The notes: generated by a model from the letters alone, not told the origin. Shown: positions 26,207 through 35,047, numbered from the stretch's first letter. The stretch: DNA of 39,110 nucleotides from Planctomycetaceae bacterium (GCA_005778405.1 SXOA01000126.1:1-39110), one strand, 5' to 3'. Numbers and translations are program-made.

Positions 26207-27700
26207 ATGCCAAGCTTCAAGAGTTTCCGCACGCCCGTCCCCAAGGACAAGAAGGATGACGCCAGTCATTCTTCCCCGGCCGACCTTGAGCCGAACCTGT
26301 CTCCGGAGCACCTGGAGCGCATCAAGGAGCTCGAGGACGAGGGTGAACCGTTGTCACTGGCGGAGGAAATCGCCGACCTGGTGGACCGGGGAGACCTGGC
26401 GGAAGCGGATGCCCGCTTCGCGACTCTCACTCCCAACGATTTCCACGTCACCGAGCTGCAGCGGATGACCATCAGCCAGCTCATGGAGCTGGCGAAGGCC
26501 CAAGACATACCCGAGTGCATGGGCCTGAAAAAACAGGACCTGATCTTCAAGATCCTCAAGGAGCGGGTGAAGCTGGACGGCCTGATGTTCGGCGAGGGAA
26601 CGCTGGAGATCCTACCCGACGGCTTTGGGTTTCTTCGCAGCCCGGACTATCACTACCTCTCTTGCCCGGACGATATCTACGTCTCTCCCAGCCAGATCCG
26701 CCGCTTTGGCCTGCGAACCGGCGTCACTGTCAGTGGACAGATTCGGCCGCCGAAGGAGAACGAACGCTACTTTGCCTTGCTCCGGGTGGAAGCGATCAAC
26801 TATCAGGATCCCACGCTGGCTCCCGGCCGCGTCATTTTCGACGAGCTCACGCCGCTGCATCCCGATAAGCGGATCACGATGGAGCACGACGCCGAAGATG
26901 TCAACACCCGCGTCGTGGACCTGGTCACTCCCATCGGCTTTGGGCAGCGCGGGCTGATCGTCAGTCCGCCGCGAGCCGGAAAAACCATCTTGATGCAAAG
27001 GATGGCCAAGGCAGCTCTCAAGAATTTTCCCGAAGCCTACGTCATCATGCTGCTTGTCGATGAGCGGCCCGAGGAAGTGACCGATATGGAGCGGCAGGTG
27101 AAAGGCCGCAACTGCGAGGTCATCAGCTCCACCTTCGACGAACCGACTTCCCGCCATGTGGCCGTCGCCCAGATGGTGCTGGAAAAGGCGAAGCGGCTAG
27201 TGGAATGCGGCCTCGACGTCATCATCTTCCTCGACTCCATCACCCGGCTGGCACGAGCCTGGAACGCGGAATGCCCGCAGTCCGGCAAACTGCTGACCGG
27301 CGGCCTGGATGCCAACGCATTAACAATGCCCAAGCGGTTCTTTGGCTCGGCCCGCAAGGTGGAAGAAGGGGGCTCGCTGACCATTCTGGCCACTGCCCTC
27401 GTCGAAACCGGCAGCAAGATGGACGACGTCATTTTTGAGGAATTCAAAGGGACCGGCAACCTCGAAATCTGCCTCGACCGCAAGCTGGTCGATAAGCGGA
27501 TCTGGCCCGCCATCGACATCAACAAGAGCGGTACGCGGCGGGAAGAGATGCTGATGGACGCTGACGAGCACCGCCGGGTCTGCATCATGCGCCGCGTCCT
27601 GGCCGACATGAACCCGCCTGATGCCATGGACCTGTTGACGCGGCAATTGATGAAGACGAAGACGAATGCGGAGTTTCTGATGAGTATGAATATGAAGTAG
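26207..27700 (+). CDS. rho: Transcription termination factor Rho
   Basis: A 497-residue hexameric RNA-dependent ATPase that ends transcription. It has an acidic N-terminal extension of about 80 residues rich in Glu, Asp and Lys. The Rho_N helical domain ([19 protein letters not shown]) follows. The cold-shock-like RNA-binding domain has [14 protein letters not shown] with RNP-like aromatic residues. The ATPase core carries the P-loop SPPRAGKT (253-260), Walker [17 protein letters not shown] and [20 protein letters not shown] with the secondary RNA-binding region. E. coli Rho has 419 residues, so the extra length is nearly all N-terminal. The ATG at 26207 follows GGGAG at six bases. A C-rich leader precedes it. 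Confidence 0.97.
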   Translation: MPSFKSFRTPVPKDKKDDASHSSPADLEPNLSPEHLERIKELEDEGEPLSLAEEIADLVDRGDLAEADARFATLTPNDFHVTELQRMTISQLMELAKAQDIPECMGLKKQDLIFKILKERVKLDGLMFGEGTLEILPDGFGFLRSPDYHYLSCPDDIYVSPSQIRRFGLRTGVTVSGQIRPPKENERYFALLRVEAINYQDPTLAPGRVIFDELTPLHPDKRITMEHDAEDVNTRVVDLVTPIGFGQRGLIVSPPRAGKTILMQRMAKAALKNFPEAYVIMLLVDERPEEVTDMERQVKGRNCEVISSTFDEPTSRHVAVAQMVLEKAKRLVECGLDVIIFLDSITRLARAWNAECPQSGKLLTGGLDANALTMPKRFFGSARKVEEGGSLTILATALVETGSKMDDVIFEEFKGTGNLEICLDRKLVDKRIWPAIDINKSGTRREEMLMDADEHRRVCIMRRVLADMNPPDAMDLLTRQLMKTKTNAEFLMSMNMK

Positions 27701-27702
27701 GA

Positions 27703-27791
27703 AATGACGAAGCTCGAATGACGAATGACGAATGAGAGCCAGTCGATAGTTCCGCCTCAATTCGTCATTCGGAATTCGTCATTCGTCATTC
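27703..27791. repeat. Imperfect inverted repeat built from AATGACG units, copy 1
   Basis: Starting three bases after the rho stop, 27703-27735 and 27756-27791 form imperfect complementary arms made of repeated GAATGACGAAT-like units. Bases 27703-27728 are identical to 34489-34514, in the second copy about 7 kb away. The position right after rho suggests the element may sit in its 3' untranslated region. Confidence 0.65.
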
Positions 27792-27814
27792 AGAGCAAAC
27801 TTGATATCCCTACT

Positions 27815-28498
27815 ATGGCCGACGCTGTGTTTACTGCCGCTCCGCCCGAAACGGCCGCCCCGCCAATCCCGGTCGTGGCCACCATTGTTCCCCCGGCCCC
27901 TTCCCCCTGGCAATTCGGATTGAAGGCCCTGCTGGGGCTGATGGCGGTTTGCTGCGTGCAGTTCGCTTTGATGCGGTATCTGACGGTTGTTGGCGGGCTC
28001 GTCTTCGGCTTGAGCGCCTGCCTGGTGGCCCTTGCCGTCATGATGCTCGTCGCCGTGTTCCTCATCGGCGGTCGTTCACCCCACATGAAAAAGTTGGACT
28101 ATTACGGCATCCGCCTGGTCCTGGCGATTGGGATCTTGTTTCTGGGGACTCTCTTCGCGGGCGGCGGGACGGCGGCCTGGTACATCGCCGGTGAGATGCA
28201 ACTGGCGGTGCTCCTGGAAACCGACCTGGGCATTCGCACCCGCTCGACCGAGGTTTACGGCAAAGATGCGACTTACAACGCGCTCTACGTCATGACCGTC
28301 TCCAGCGGCGGCATTGCCGACCGAGCCGGCATCCGCAAAGGAGAGGTCATTTATTTCGACGAAACCCAAAGCGCCTTCTACCGCCGGCTGGCGGACAACC
28401 GGGGCAAGCCGGTCGACATCAACGTCGCCATCGGTGCCACCTCCGGCTCCCTCGACACCTGCCCGAAACGGGCCGTGACCATTATGCTGCCGCCGTAG
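27815..28498 (+). CDS. Membrane protein with PDZ-like C-terminal domain
   Basis: A 227-residue protein. After a Pro/Ala-rich N-terminus there are about three hydrophobic segments: around FGLKALLGLMAVCCVQFAL, VGGLVFGLSACLVALAVMML and LVLAIGILFLGTLFAGGG. The C-terminal part looks like a PDZ domain, with ALYVMTVSSGGIADRAGIRK and GEVIYFDE. That domain would bind peptide C-termini. I do not recognise a named family. The ATG at 27815 is chosen because an upstream in-frame extension would run through the inverted repeat; there is no strong ribosome site. Confidence 0.75.
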   Translation: MADAVFTAAPPETAAPPIPVVATIVPPAPSPWQFGLKALLGLMAVCCVQFALMRYLTVVGGLVFGLSACLVALAVMMLVAVFLIGGRSPHMKKLDYYGIRLVLAIGILFLGTLFAGGGTAAWYIAGEMQLAVLLETDLGIRTRSTEVYGKDATYNALYVMTVSSGGIADRAGIRKGEVIYFDETQSAFYRRLADNRGKPVDINVAIGATSGSLDTCPKRAVTIMLPP

Positions 28499-28866
28499 AA
28501 GATGTTTTTCCGGCGAACCTTGGTCAGCGGAGAGTGTCTTGCCTCCATCGAAGCGTCCCATTGTCCTGGCAACCCATGCTTAAGGAGCCTTGCCGTGAAA
28601 CCCGCATTCCTAAGTTCGGTCCAATAGAGCCGTTGCCAATCCCCCGCTGGTAAACAGCGTGAGCGGTTTGTCCTGAGGCTCCTTCTTACCGCGGCAGGCG
28701 GCGGCCTGCCATCTTGCGGCTTAATTCCGAACGGTCCTGAACGACCTACGCCCACATCGACGTACTCGTTCGTCCTTGGGCGTGCATTGCTCAACTCTCT
28801 CCATTTGCCTTGCCAAATCCCCGCGTGGACGCGCGGGCTAAGCTTCTCACCCTATCCAAAAAGACC
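28499..28866. other. Intergenic region with short GC hairpins upstream of rbfA
   Basis: No gene is supported. It contains a perfect 7-bp hairpin GGCAGGC, GGCG, GCCTGCC at 28693-28710. A smaller stem, CCGCG (28821-28825) with CGCGG (28832-28836), lies about 30 bp before rbfA. Both look like remnants of dispersed repeat elements. Confidence 0.4.
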
Positions 28867-29298
28867 ATGAAATCCAACAAGCAATCGTTTCAGTCAAAGT
28901 CCCTGGCCGCCGAGCTGCATAGCGACGACGGGCAGGACCCCAAAGAGTTCTTTCGAAAACCCAAACAATTGACAAAGACCGGCCGGAAGGCCCTGCAGCT
29001 TTGCAGCCAGGTGGCGGACACGCTCAGCCTGGTCCTTTCCGGCGAATGTGGCGATGAAATCCTGCAAAACCTGCTCGTCGCGGAAGTGACGCCGGCTCCG
29101 GATGCATCGCAACTGCTGGTGCTGCTAACCCCCGCTTCCGGCAGTCCATTGCAAGAAGCGCACGAGGTCATGGCAGCGCTGCGCGCCGCCGGCGGACGCC
29201 TCCGCATGGAAGTTGCCGCGGCAATTTCGCGAAAGCGCGCGCCGCGACTGACGTTTCAGTTCCTGCCACACATCGAGGGGAAGGCAAGTGACGCATGA
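28867..29298 (+). CDS. rbfA: Ribosome-binding factor A (RbfA)
   Basis: A 143-residue KH-type protein that binds the 30S subunit and helps mature the 16S rRNA 5' end. Matching features are a central RKALQLCSQVADTLSLVL helix, LLVAEVTPAPDASQLLVLL, EAHEVMAALRAAGGRLRMEV and AAAISRKRAPRLTFQFLP near the C-terminus. An extended basic N-terminus (about 30 residues with KEFFRKPKQLTKTGRK) precedes the core. The ATG at 28867 is favoured over an upstream in-frame start at 28810. The stop codon overlaps the rtcB start (ATGA at 29295-29298), so the two are translationally coupled. Confidence 0.85.
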   Translation: MKSNKQSFQSKSLAAELHSDDGQDPKEFFRKPKQLTKTGRKALQLCSQVADTLSLVLSGECGDEILQNLLVAEVTPAPDASQLLVLLTPASGSPLQEAHEVMAALRAAGGRLRMEVAAAISRKRAPRLTFQFLPHIEGKASDA

Positions 29299-30446
29299 AC
29301 GAAAAACGACCTGAAGCCCAGATTCACCGCTGGCTGGCCGAGCCGCTACCGAGTGACGTGAGACGCTCGATCGAGCGTCTCGCCGTTGCCGAGGACATCC
29401 AGCACATTGCGGTGATGCCGGATGTGCATTTGTCTGGCGACGTCTGCGTCGGCCTCGCCGTCGCCACGCGCCGGCTCATTTACCCGGCAGCGGTGGGTGG
29501 CGACATCGGCTGTGGAATGGCGGCACTCCCATTTGACGCTGATGCTGATGTGCTACGTGATGCTGCCGCGGCAGCGACGCTCCTGAAAGGACTGCAAGCT
29601 TGCATCCCCGCCATGCGCCATCCGCGGAAAACGATGCCGCCGGAGCTTCCTGCGCATCTTTCGGATCAACCGCTCAGTCATTCCCGCCTCGAAAGACGTA
29701 AATCGCGGGACGGACTGGTACAACTCGGCACACTAGGTCGCGGCAACCACTTCGCCGAGTTCCAAGCCGATGACGAGGGCAGCCTCTGGCTGATGCTGCA
29801 CAGCGGCTCGCGCGGGATGGGGCAGGCAATTACTCAGCATCATCTGGCGATTGCAGGCGCAGGCCGGCCCGCAAGCGCACTCGCATCCATTGACGCGGCA
29901 AGTGACGCCGGCCGCGCCTACCTTGCCGATGCCACCTGGGCCATCGCCTATGCCCAGGCAAATCGACTGGCAATGATCGAGGCGATTTGCGAATTGGCTT
30001 GGAATTTATTCCGTATCCCAGCCAACCGGAACGGCCTTATTCATTGCCATCACAACCATGTGCAACGAGAAGCACATTTCGGACAGGATTGGTGGGTGCA
30101 TCGTAAGGGAGCTCTGCCCGCAACCGCAGAGCTTCCTGGCATCATTCCCGGTTCCATGGGTACGGCCAGTTACCACGTTACCGGACGTGGATGCGAAGGG
30201 GCTCTTTGTTCCAGCTCTCACGGAGCTGGTCGCGCCCTGAGCCGGGGTGAGGCCCGGCAGCGGATCTCGCAGCGGCAATTGGAACGTGAGATGGACGGGG
30301 TCTGGTATGACCCTCGCTTGTCCAACGCGCTATGCGACGAGGCCCCTTCCGCTTACAAAGACATCGGCTCCGTGATGCGCGCCCAGCGCGAGCTCACCCG
30401 CATCGACCGCCAACTGCGACCCTTGTTATCATTCAAGGGAGGGTGA
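29295..30446 (+). CDS. rtcB: RtcB-type RNA ligase (3'-phosphate/5'-OH)
   Basis: A 383-residue RNA ligase that joins 3'-phosphate or 2',3'-cyclic phosphate ends to 5'-hydroxyl ends using GTP and manganese. Motifs are all present: GGDIGCGM (Asp70, Cys73), LGRGNHFAEF (His152), LHSGSRGMG (His169), CHHNHV (His252/253/255), GSMGTASYHVTG and SSSHGAGR with His309 as the expected guanylylated residue, then DEAPSAYKDI. This is shorter than E. coli RtcB (408) and archaeal RtcB (about 480), as in other compact bacterial versions. No archease, RtcA or PrfH gene is next to it. It starts inside the rbfA stop codon. Confidence 0.95.
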   Translation: MNEKRPEAQIHRWLAEPLPSDVRRSIERLAVAEDIQHIAVMPDVHLSGDVCVGLAVATRRLIYPAAVGGDIGCGMAALPFDADADVLRDAAAAATLLKGLQACIPAMRHPRKTMPPELPAHLSDQPLSHSRLERRKSRDGLVQLGTLGRGNHFAEFQADDEGSLWLMLHSGSRGMGQAITQHHLAIAGAGRPASALASIDAASDAGRAYLADATWAIAYAQANRLAMIEAICELAWNLFRIPANRNGLIHCHHNHVQREAHFGQDWWVHRKGALPATAELPGIIPGSMGTASYHVTGRGCEGALCSSSHGAGRALSRGEARQRISQRQLEREMDGVWYDPRLSNALCDEAPSAYKDIGSVMRAQRELTRIDRQLRPLLSFKGG

Positions 30447-30474
30447 GCTCCCCTTTGCCAATTCACTCGCGAAA

Positions 30475-30783
30475 ATGAACCTCTTCTCCTCCATCCCCGC
30501 CTCGCTTCCGCGGGAGCTCACCGAGTCGATTGTTCAAGCGAAGGCCATCCGCATCGAGCGCATCGTCTCTCAGGGGCACGCCTCTCCCGCTGGGTTTTGG
30601 TACGACCAGGATCAGAACGAATGGGTGCTTTTGATGCAGGGGGCGGCCCGGCTGCGATTCCCGCAGGAAGTGCGGGAGTTCCAGCCGGGGGATTGGGTCA
30701 ATATCCCCGCACACCAGAAACATCGGGTCGATTGGACGACGCCCGCTGAGCCGACGATTTGGCTGGCCGTGTTCTATGACTGA
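30475..30783 (+). CDS. Small cupin-domain protein
   Basis: A 102-residue cupin. The metal-binding pattern is modified: WYDQDQNEWVLLMQGAARL supplies the Glu ligand and PGDWVNIPAHQKHRVDW the C-terminal histidines. The family resembles the conserved NEW-L-GEA-L cupins seen in proteobacteria and planctomycetes, whose function is unknown. It begins 28 bp after rtcB and is 20 bp before the methyltransferase gene, so these may be one transcription unit. Confidence 0.85.
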   Translation: MNLFSSIPASLPRELTESIVQAKAIRIERIVSQGHASPAGFWYDQDQNEWVLLMQGAARLRFPQEVREFQPGDWVNIPAHQKHRVDWTTPAEPTIWLAVFYD

Positions 30784-30803
30784 TCGCTAGAACGGATGAG
30801 GGA

Positions 30804-31400
30804 ATGCCCCACGAAACCCCCTTTCGAATCTCGCTCGTCGTCGTGATCGCCCTCACGATGTCTGTTGGCATCTATCATCGACTGCGGGCGGCGGCATCGG
30901 GCGAGAAGATTTCGCACAAAGAGGAGGGGTACGCCTTCGCGATTGTGCTGCGGCTGGCGGGGCTGTGCCTGTGGATTGCCACTTTCGGTTACCTGGTGTC
31001 TCCCACTTCATTTCAGTGGGCGGCCCTGCCGCTACCGTTGTGGCTGAGGTGGCTTGGAGTCGCGGTGGGAGTAGCAAGTTCGTTCCTGATGTACTGGACA
31101 ATGACCAGCCTGGGCAAGAATCTCACCGACACAGTGGTGACCAGGGCCGCGGCGACTCTGGTCACGAACGGCCCGTACCGCTGGGTGCGCCATCCATTCT
31201 ACGTGACGGCGGCGCTGCTGATGGCGTCGGTCACATTGCTGACTGCCAATTGGTTCATCGGCGTCAGCAGCGTGCTGGTTTTGGCCCTGCTGGCCATTCG
31301 GACGCCGAAAGAAGAACGATTCCTGATCCAGCGGTTTGGAGACGACTATCGCGAATACATGGCGAAAACCGGCCGGTTCTTTCCGCGGTTTCGTAGGTGA
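30804..31400 (+). CDS. Isoprenylcysteine carboxyl methyltransferase-like membrane protein
   Basis: A 198-residue integral membrane protein with four to five helices. The conserved methyltransferase region is TNGPYRWVRHPFYVTAALL followed by TPKEERFLIQRFGDDYREYM and TGRFFPRF. These match the ICMT/PEMT family, which uses S-adenosylmethionine. A bacterial isoprenylcysteine target is not expected; lipids or small molecules are more likely substrates. The ATG at 30804 follows GATGAGGGA. It converges with trpS, with only 14 bp between the two stop codons. Confidence 0.9.
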   Translation: MPHETPFRISLVVVIALTMSVGIYHRLRAAASGEKISHKEEGYAFAIVLRLAGLCLWIATFGYLVSPTSFQWAALPLPLWLRWLGVAVGVASSFLMYWTMTSLGKNLTDTVVTRAAATLVTNGPYRWVRHPFYVTAALLMASVTLLTANWFIGVSSVLVLALLAIRTPKEERFLIQRFGDDYREYMAKTGRFFPRFRR

Positions 31401-31414
31401 CGAGTAAGGCTCGA

Positions 31415-32374
31415 CTACAGCCCGCTCGCCTTCTTCGCCCTCTTCAGCACGTCTCCCGCCTTCTTTCTCGCCCGGCTGGCACCATCAGCCAATATCTCCT
31501 CCACACGCTTGGGATTGGCGGAATATTCTTCGCGCCTGGCGTGAGCTGGGGTGAAGAATGCCTCCGCAGCATCGGCCAGGGCCGTTTTGACCTGGCCATA
31601 GCCAAAGCCGCCGCGACGGTAGAGGGCGGCCATTTCCTCCCGCTTCGCGTCGTCCACGAACAACGAATAAAGTTGAAACAGGTGGTCCCCTTCCGGCTCC
31701 TTGGGCTGCTCCATGGGGCGGGAGTCGGTGGCGATCCGCATCACCTTTTTTCGCATCGCCTTGAGGGGCTCGAAAACTTCGATGGTGTTGTTGTAGCTTT
31801 TGGACATCTTCTCGCCGTCAGTCCCCGGCACTTTGGCGGCGTTATCGAGCACCTTGGCCTTGGGGAGGATGAAGACTTCGCCGAAGGCGTGGTTGAATTT
31901 GTCGGCCACATCGCGGCAGACTTCGATGTGCTGAACCTGGTCCTGACCGACGGGGACCACGTCGGCGTCGTAGCCCAAGATGTCAGCCGCCATCAGCACG
32001 GGATAGGTGAACAGGCCGGCATCGGCGGGAATGCCTTTATCCTTCTTGTCTTTGTAAGCATGACAGCGTTCCAGCAGCCCCATCGGCGTGCTGGTCATCA
32101 GCAGCCAGCATAGTTCGCTGACTTCCGGCACGTCGGACTGCACGAACAGCGTGGCCTTGCCGGGATCAACTCCCAGAGCCAGCAGATCGATGGCCAGGTC
32201 GAGCGTGTTTTGCCGCAATACTTTGGGTTCGCGAACCGTCGTCAGGGCGTGCAGGTTGGCGATGAAGTAATACGACTCATTGCCTTGCTGCAGGTCGATG
32301 TACTGCCGGATGGCGGCAAAGTAATTTCCCCAGTGGATTCGGCCGGTCGGTTGAATGCCGGAAAGGACACGCAT
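31415..32374 (-). CDS. trpS: Tryptophanyl-tRNA synthetase
   Basis: A 319-residue class I aminoacyl-tRNA synthetase that charges tRNA-Trp. The HIGH-type motif is GRIHWGNY (residues 11-18) and the KMSKS motif is GEKMSKS (189-193). Other family marks are [37 protein letters not shown] and [18 protein letters not shown]. Length fits bacterial TrpS (about 330). The protein is complete, from the ATG at 32374. A TATAAT box reads on the minus strand at 32421-32426, 47 bp upstream. Confidence 0.97.
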   Translation of the reverse strand: MRVLSGIQPTGRIHWGNYFAAIRQYIDLQQGNESYYFIANLHALTTVREPKVLRQNTLDLAIDLLALGVDPGKATLFVQSDVPEVSELCWLLMTSTPMGLLERCHAYKDKKDKGIPADAGLFTYPVLMAADILGYDADVVPVGQDQVQHIEVCRDVADKFNHAFGEVFILPKAKVLDNAAKVPGTDGEKMSKSYNNTIEVFEPLKAMRKKVMRIATDSRPMEQPKEPEGDHLFQLYSLFVDDAKREEMAALYRRGGFGYGQVKTALADAAEAFFTPAHARREEYSANPKRVEEILADGASRARKKAGDVLKRAKKASGL

Positions 32375-32420
32375 GATGGTTGTGGCGGAGTTGGCTTCGA
32401 TCGTTTTCGGGTGAGCCCGA

Positions 32421-32426
32421 ATTATA
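32421..32426 (-). promoter_or_regulatory. Candidate -10 box of trpS
   Basis: Read on the minus strand the sequence is GGCTATAATTCGGGCTC, and TATAAT is 46 bp before the trpS ATG. Sixteen of these 17 bases recur upstream of the DUF1080 gene at 35046-35062. A matching -35 is not obvious. Predicted start of transcription is about 40 bases before the ATG. Confidence 0.55.
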
Positions 32427-32466
32427 GCCGCAACACAGCGTCAGCTCACAGGCGGGCCGCCTGCGG

Positions 32467-33438
32467 CTACGTATTCAGCGTTCCCACAACCTCACCAATC
32501 GACTTCGCCCGAAGCGATTTCAGAGCACCCGGCAGCGCCGCCACCAACTTCATCGTTACCGTCGGATCGTAATAGTTCGCGGTGCCAATTTGCACGGCGC
32601 TCGCGCCTGCGACGAGGAACTCCATCACGTCGTCGACGGTGGCGATGCCGCCGATGCCGACGAGAGGAGTCGAGAGTCCCTTGGATTTGAGCACCTGATA
32701 TGCCTGATGCACGCAGCGGAGGGCAATCGGTTTGATGGCGGGACCGCTGAGGCCCCCCATCACGTTGCCCAGCAGCGGGCGGCGTTTTTTCCAGTCGATG
32801 GCCATCCCCAGGACCGTGTTGATCAGGCTGATTGCGTCCGCACCCGCTTCGGCCGCCGCGAGGGCGATGTCGGCGATGCGGGTGACGTTGGGGGTGAGCT
32901 TGGCGAGGATCGGAGTTTTCGTTGCGGCGCGGACGGCTGTGACCAGCTTCACGCAAGTAGCTGCATCGACGCCGAAGTCGACGCCGTGGGCCACGTTAGG
33001 GCAGGAGATATTGAGCTCGATCGCCGCCACACCGGGAAGACCGTCAAGCTGCTTGGCCATTTCCACGAACTCGTCGTGGTTGGCTCCCGCGATGCTGACA
33101 ATGATCGCGGTCGGAAGCGTGGCGAGGTACGGCAGGTGATGCAGGGTGAATGCGTCGATGCCGTCGTTGTCCAGGCCAATCGAATTGAGCAGGCCGGCGC
33201 AGGTTTCCACCGTCCGCCACGGCTTGTTGCCAATCCGCGGAGCCTTGGTCACCGTCTTGGGCAGAATTCCGCCAAGCTGCGAGAAATCGACCAGGTTTTC
33301 CATCTCCCTCGCGTAGCCGAACGTGCCAGAGGCGGTGAGGATGGGGTTGCGAAGCGCGAGGCGGCCGAGAGATACGCGGAGGTCGGGTTCCGCGGTAAGA
33401 AGGGCCGGCGCAGCGGGGAATGAAGGAGCAGGAGGCAT
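32467..33438 (-). CDS. pyrD: Dihydroorotate dehydrogenase, class 1B-like
   Basis: A 323-residue flavoprotein of pyrimidine synthesis that oxidises dihydroorotate to orotate. Motifs are NPILTASGTFGYAREMENLV, KAPRIGNKPWRTVETCAGLLNSIGL (in two parts), ELNISCPNVAHG with Cys146 as the catalytic base, and GGLSGPAIKPIALRCVHQAY. Late in the protein are VGIGGIATVDDVMEFLVAGA and VQIGTANYYDP. A cysteine base is a class 1 feature. Class 1B normally needs an electron-transfer partner, PyrK; none is in this window. The ATG at 33438 is chosen because the frame upstream runs in alternative starts without similarity. It is the neighbour of trpS, 92 bp away on the same strand. Confidence 0.95.
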   Translation of the reverse strand: MPPAPSFPAAPALLTAEPDLRVSLGRLALRNPILTASGTFGYAREMENLVDFSQLGGILPKTVTKAPRIGNKPWRTVETCAGLLNSIGLDNDGIDAFTLHHLPYLATLPTAIIVSIAGANHDEFVEMAKQLDGLPGVAAIELNISCPNVAHGVDFGVDAATCVKLVTAVRAATKTPILAKLTPNVTRIADIALAAAEAGADAISLINTVLGMAIDWKKRRPLLGNVMGGLSGPAIKPIALRCVHQAYQVLKSKGLSTPLVGIGGIATVDDVMEFLVAGASAVQIGTANYYDPTVTMKLVAALPGALKSLRAKSIGEVVGTLNT

Positions 33439-33519
33439 CCCTCGCGAATGTAACGGGGCTGCCGAGAGCGGACAAGCCGCTTCACGCCCACGCAAAGCCG
33501 TGGACGTGGCACCCGTATG

Positions 33520-33738
33520 CTAAATCACGCCGCCATGGACTCGCGCCGGCGAGAGGTGGCTGGGGGAATCCAGGAACCAGATGCGTTCCCACTCCTGGCG
33601 GATTTGCCGCAGATCCTCGGACGTGTAAATGAGCTGGCGGGTGCGGATGGCCGGGTCGCCGCTGTAAATCGGCAAGAGGCAGCCGACGTTCCCACACAGG
33701 GCGAGCAGGCAGCAGGCAGCAAAAATGAGCCGACGCAT
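33520..33738 (-). CDS. Small lipoprotein, conserved-looking, unknown function
   Basis: A 72-residue protein. The N-terminus is a lipoprotein signal (MRRLIFAACCLLALC, then GNVGC with Cys20 as the predicted lipidated residue). The rest is charged: LPIYSGDPAIRTRQLIYTSE, then RQEWERIWFLDSPSHLSP and a C-terminal HGGVI. I have the impression that similar sequences with an ERIW-F core occur in other planctomycetes, but it has no named family I know. The ATG at 33738 is preceded by GGAGGA at seven bases; the ATG at 33753 is part of that ribosome site. Confidence 0.8.
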   Translation of the reverse strand: MRRLIFAACCLLALCGNVGCLLPIYSGDPAIRTRQLIYTSEDLRQIRQEWERIWFLDSPSHLSPARVHGGVI

Positions 33739-33840
33739 CGATCTTTCCTCCATGAAGGACCGTCTTTGATCCGCCTAACCCGGCTCGGACCAAGTGTTTC
33801 CGTCAAATTAACCGACGGGCTGGGAAGCCCATCCTACGAG

Positions 33841-34212
33841 CTAGCCAGGGGATGGAGTCGCGGCCGGCGTGGGAGTTGAGGAACCAGGGGGCTGGCCGTT
33901 CGCCGCTGCCGCCTGCCGAGCCTTTTTCTCCGCATCCAGTTGCCGAACCTTTTCTTCCATCTCCTTGCCAGGCTTGAAGGTTACGACCATTTTCGCGGGC
34001 ACATCCACCCGTTCGCCGGTCCGTGGATTGCGTGCCTTGCGAGCCGCTCGCTCCTTCACTTCAAACACACCAAAATTCCGCAGTTCAATCCGCCGTTCTT
34101 CGACCAGCGTTTCCACGATGGCGTCAAACGTATTTTGGACGATCTCCTTCGTCTTCAACTGGGTCATCCCAATCGCTTCGGAAATCGTCTTCACGATCTC
34201 TTTTTTGGTCAC
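33841..34212 (-). CDS. HU/IHF family DNA-binding protein with low-complexity tail
   Basis: A 123-residue protein. Residues 1-92 are a standard HU/IHF domain ([55 protein letters not shown]). The last 30 residues are an alanine/proline/threonine-rich tail with [20 protein letters not shown]. It should bend DNA as a homodimer or heterodimer. Start is the GTG at 34212, preceded by GGGGAGGG at about seven bases. An in-frame ATG at 34257 has no comparable site. Confidence 0.92.
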   Translation of the reverse strand: MTKKEIVKTISEAIGMTQLKTKEIVQNTFDAIVETLVEERRIELRNFGVFEVKERAARKARNPRTGERVDVPAKMVVTFKPGKEMEEKVRQLDAEKKARQAAAANGQPPGSSTPTPAATPSPG

Positions 34213-34557
34213 GGCCTGCCCTCCCCGGGAGCTTGCGTTTGGGCAAAATGACGGCATTTACAGAAAATGCTGCCAACGTCCCAAGTGTAGATGCCGCAAG
34301 CACTAGAGTCAAGCTCAGTCGTCGTAACCCCTGAAATGTCGATGGTGAATCCGCCCCGTCTGACGATGCCAGACCAAGCGGACGTTCCCCATTATCGTCG
34401 CTACAACCGGCAATCTTCAGCAAATCGAAAGAATCGTCAGATTTCTCCCAGACGGACGGGTCGGTAGCTAAGACGGGGGGGCGTACTGAATGACGAAGCT
34501 CGAATGACGAATGAGCCGACCCAATTCGTCATTCGCCATTCGAATTTCGTCATTCCC
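34213..34557. other. Intergenic region between HU-like and YkgJ-type genes
   Basis: No gene is supported. The minus strand holds a GATAATGGGG at 34387-34396, about 180 bp before the HU-like start. The same 10-mer appears upstream of the DUF1553 gene at 20917-20926. The right end holds the second copy of the AATGACG inverted repeat. Confidence 0.4.
34488..34555. repeat. Imperfect inverted repeat built from AATGACG units, copy 2
   Basis: The arms 34488-34515 and 34523-34555 are complementary with a few mismatches and contain the repeated GAATGACGAA unit. Bases 34489-34514 are identical to 27703-27728. It ends two bases before the stop codon of the minus-strand YkgJ-type gene. Confidence 0.65.
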
Positions 34558-34980
34558 TCAGACTTTCATCACCTGTCGTTGCTCTTCAATCTGCTGCAGG
34601 GAGTGCATTTGCCCCTTTCCACTGCCGGGGCAGACGCCGCAGGTGTATTTCCAGTCGGCTTCGGTTTTCACGTTCGAGTCCCAGAAGGGCCAGGTGCGGC
34701 ACTGGCGGGGGCGGGCGGAATAGACGGTACATTTGCGAGCCGTCGTATCAAAAAAAACGCAGGCCCCGTCAGAGAACTCCTTCAGGCTCTTGCGGGCACC
34801 GACGCGGCGGACGTACTTGTCCTCGAAGGCTTCGGCGTCCCCATTTTCGACGAGTGCGGCCAATGCCACGATTTCTTCATTATTCACCCAGACATAACCC
34901 GGCGCACCCGTGCAACAATCGCCGCACTGCGAACAGGTGAATTGCAGTCCGTCGCGATACCAGGGAAGTTCGTCAGCCAT
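34558..34980 (-). CDS. YkgJ family cysteine-cluster protein
   Basis: A 140-residue protein. The N-terminal cysteine cluster QFTCSQCGDCCTGAPGYVWV is the family signature. A second set follows in GACVFFDTTARKCTVYSARP and RQCRTWPFW. The family (UPF0153/YkgJ-like) is thought to bind an iron-sulfur cluster or zinc. No partner is clear. The ATG at 34980 is preferred over an upstream in-frame start at 35019 because it places the cysteine cluster near the usual position. Confidence 0.9.
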   Translation of the reverse strand: MADELPWYRDGLQFTCSQCGDCCTGAPGYVWVNNEEIVALAALVENGDAEAFEDKYVRRVGARKSLKEFSDGACVFFDTTARKCTVYSARPRQCRTWPFWDSNVKTEADWKYTCGVCPGSGKGQMHSLQQIEEQRQVMKV

Positions 34981-35047
34981 GGATGCATCGTAGCGAGCCG
35001 CGGCGAAATCCACCACCAACCCGTTTCGGACCCGTCGCGAATCAGGC

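Noticed and set aside
28378..28794. A 138-codon minus-strand frame over the rbfA leader
   Set aside because: It overlaps the end of the PDZ-like gene and consists of hairpin-derived, arginine-rich sequence with no ribosome site.
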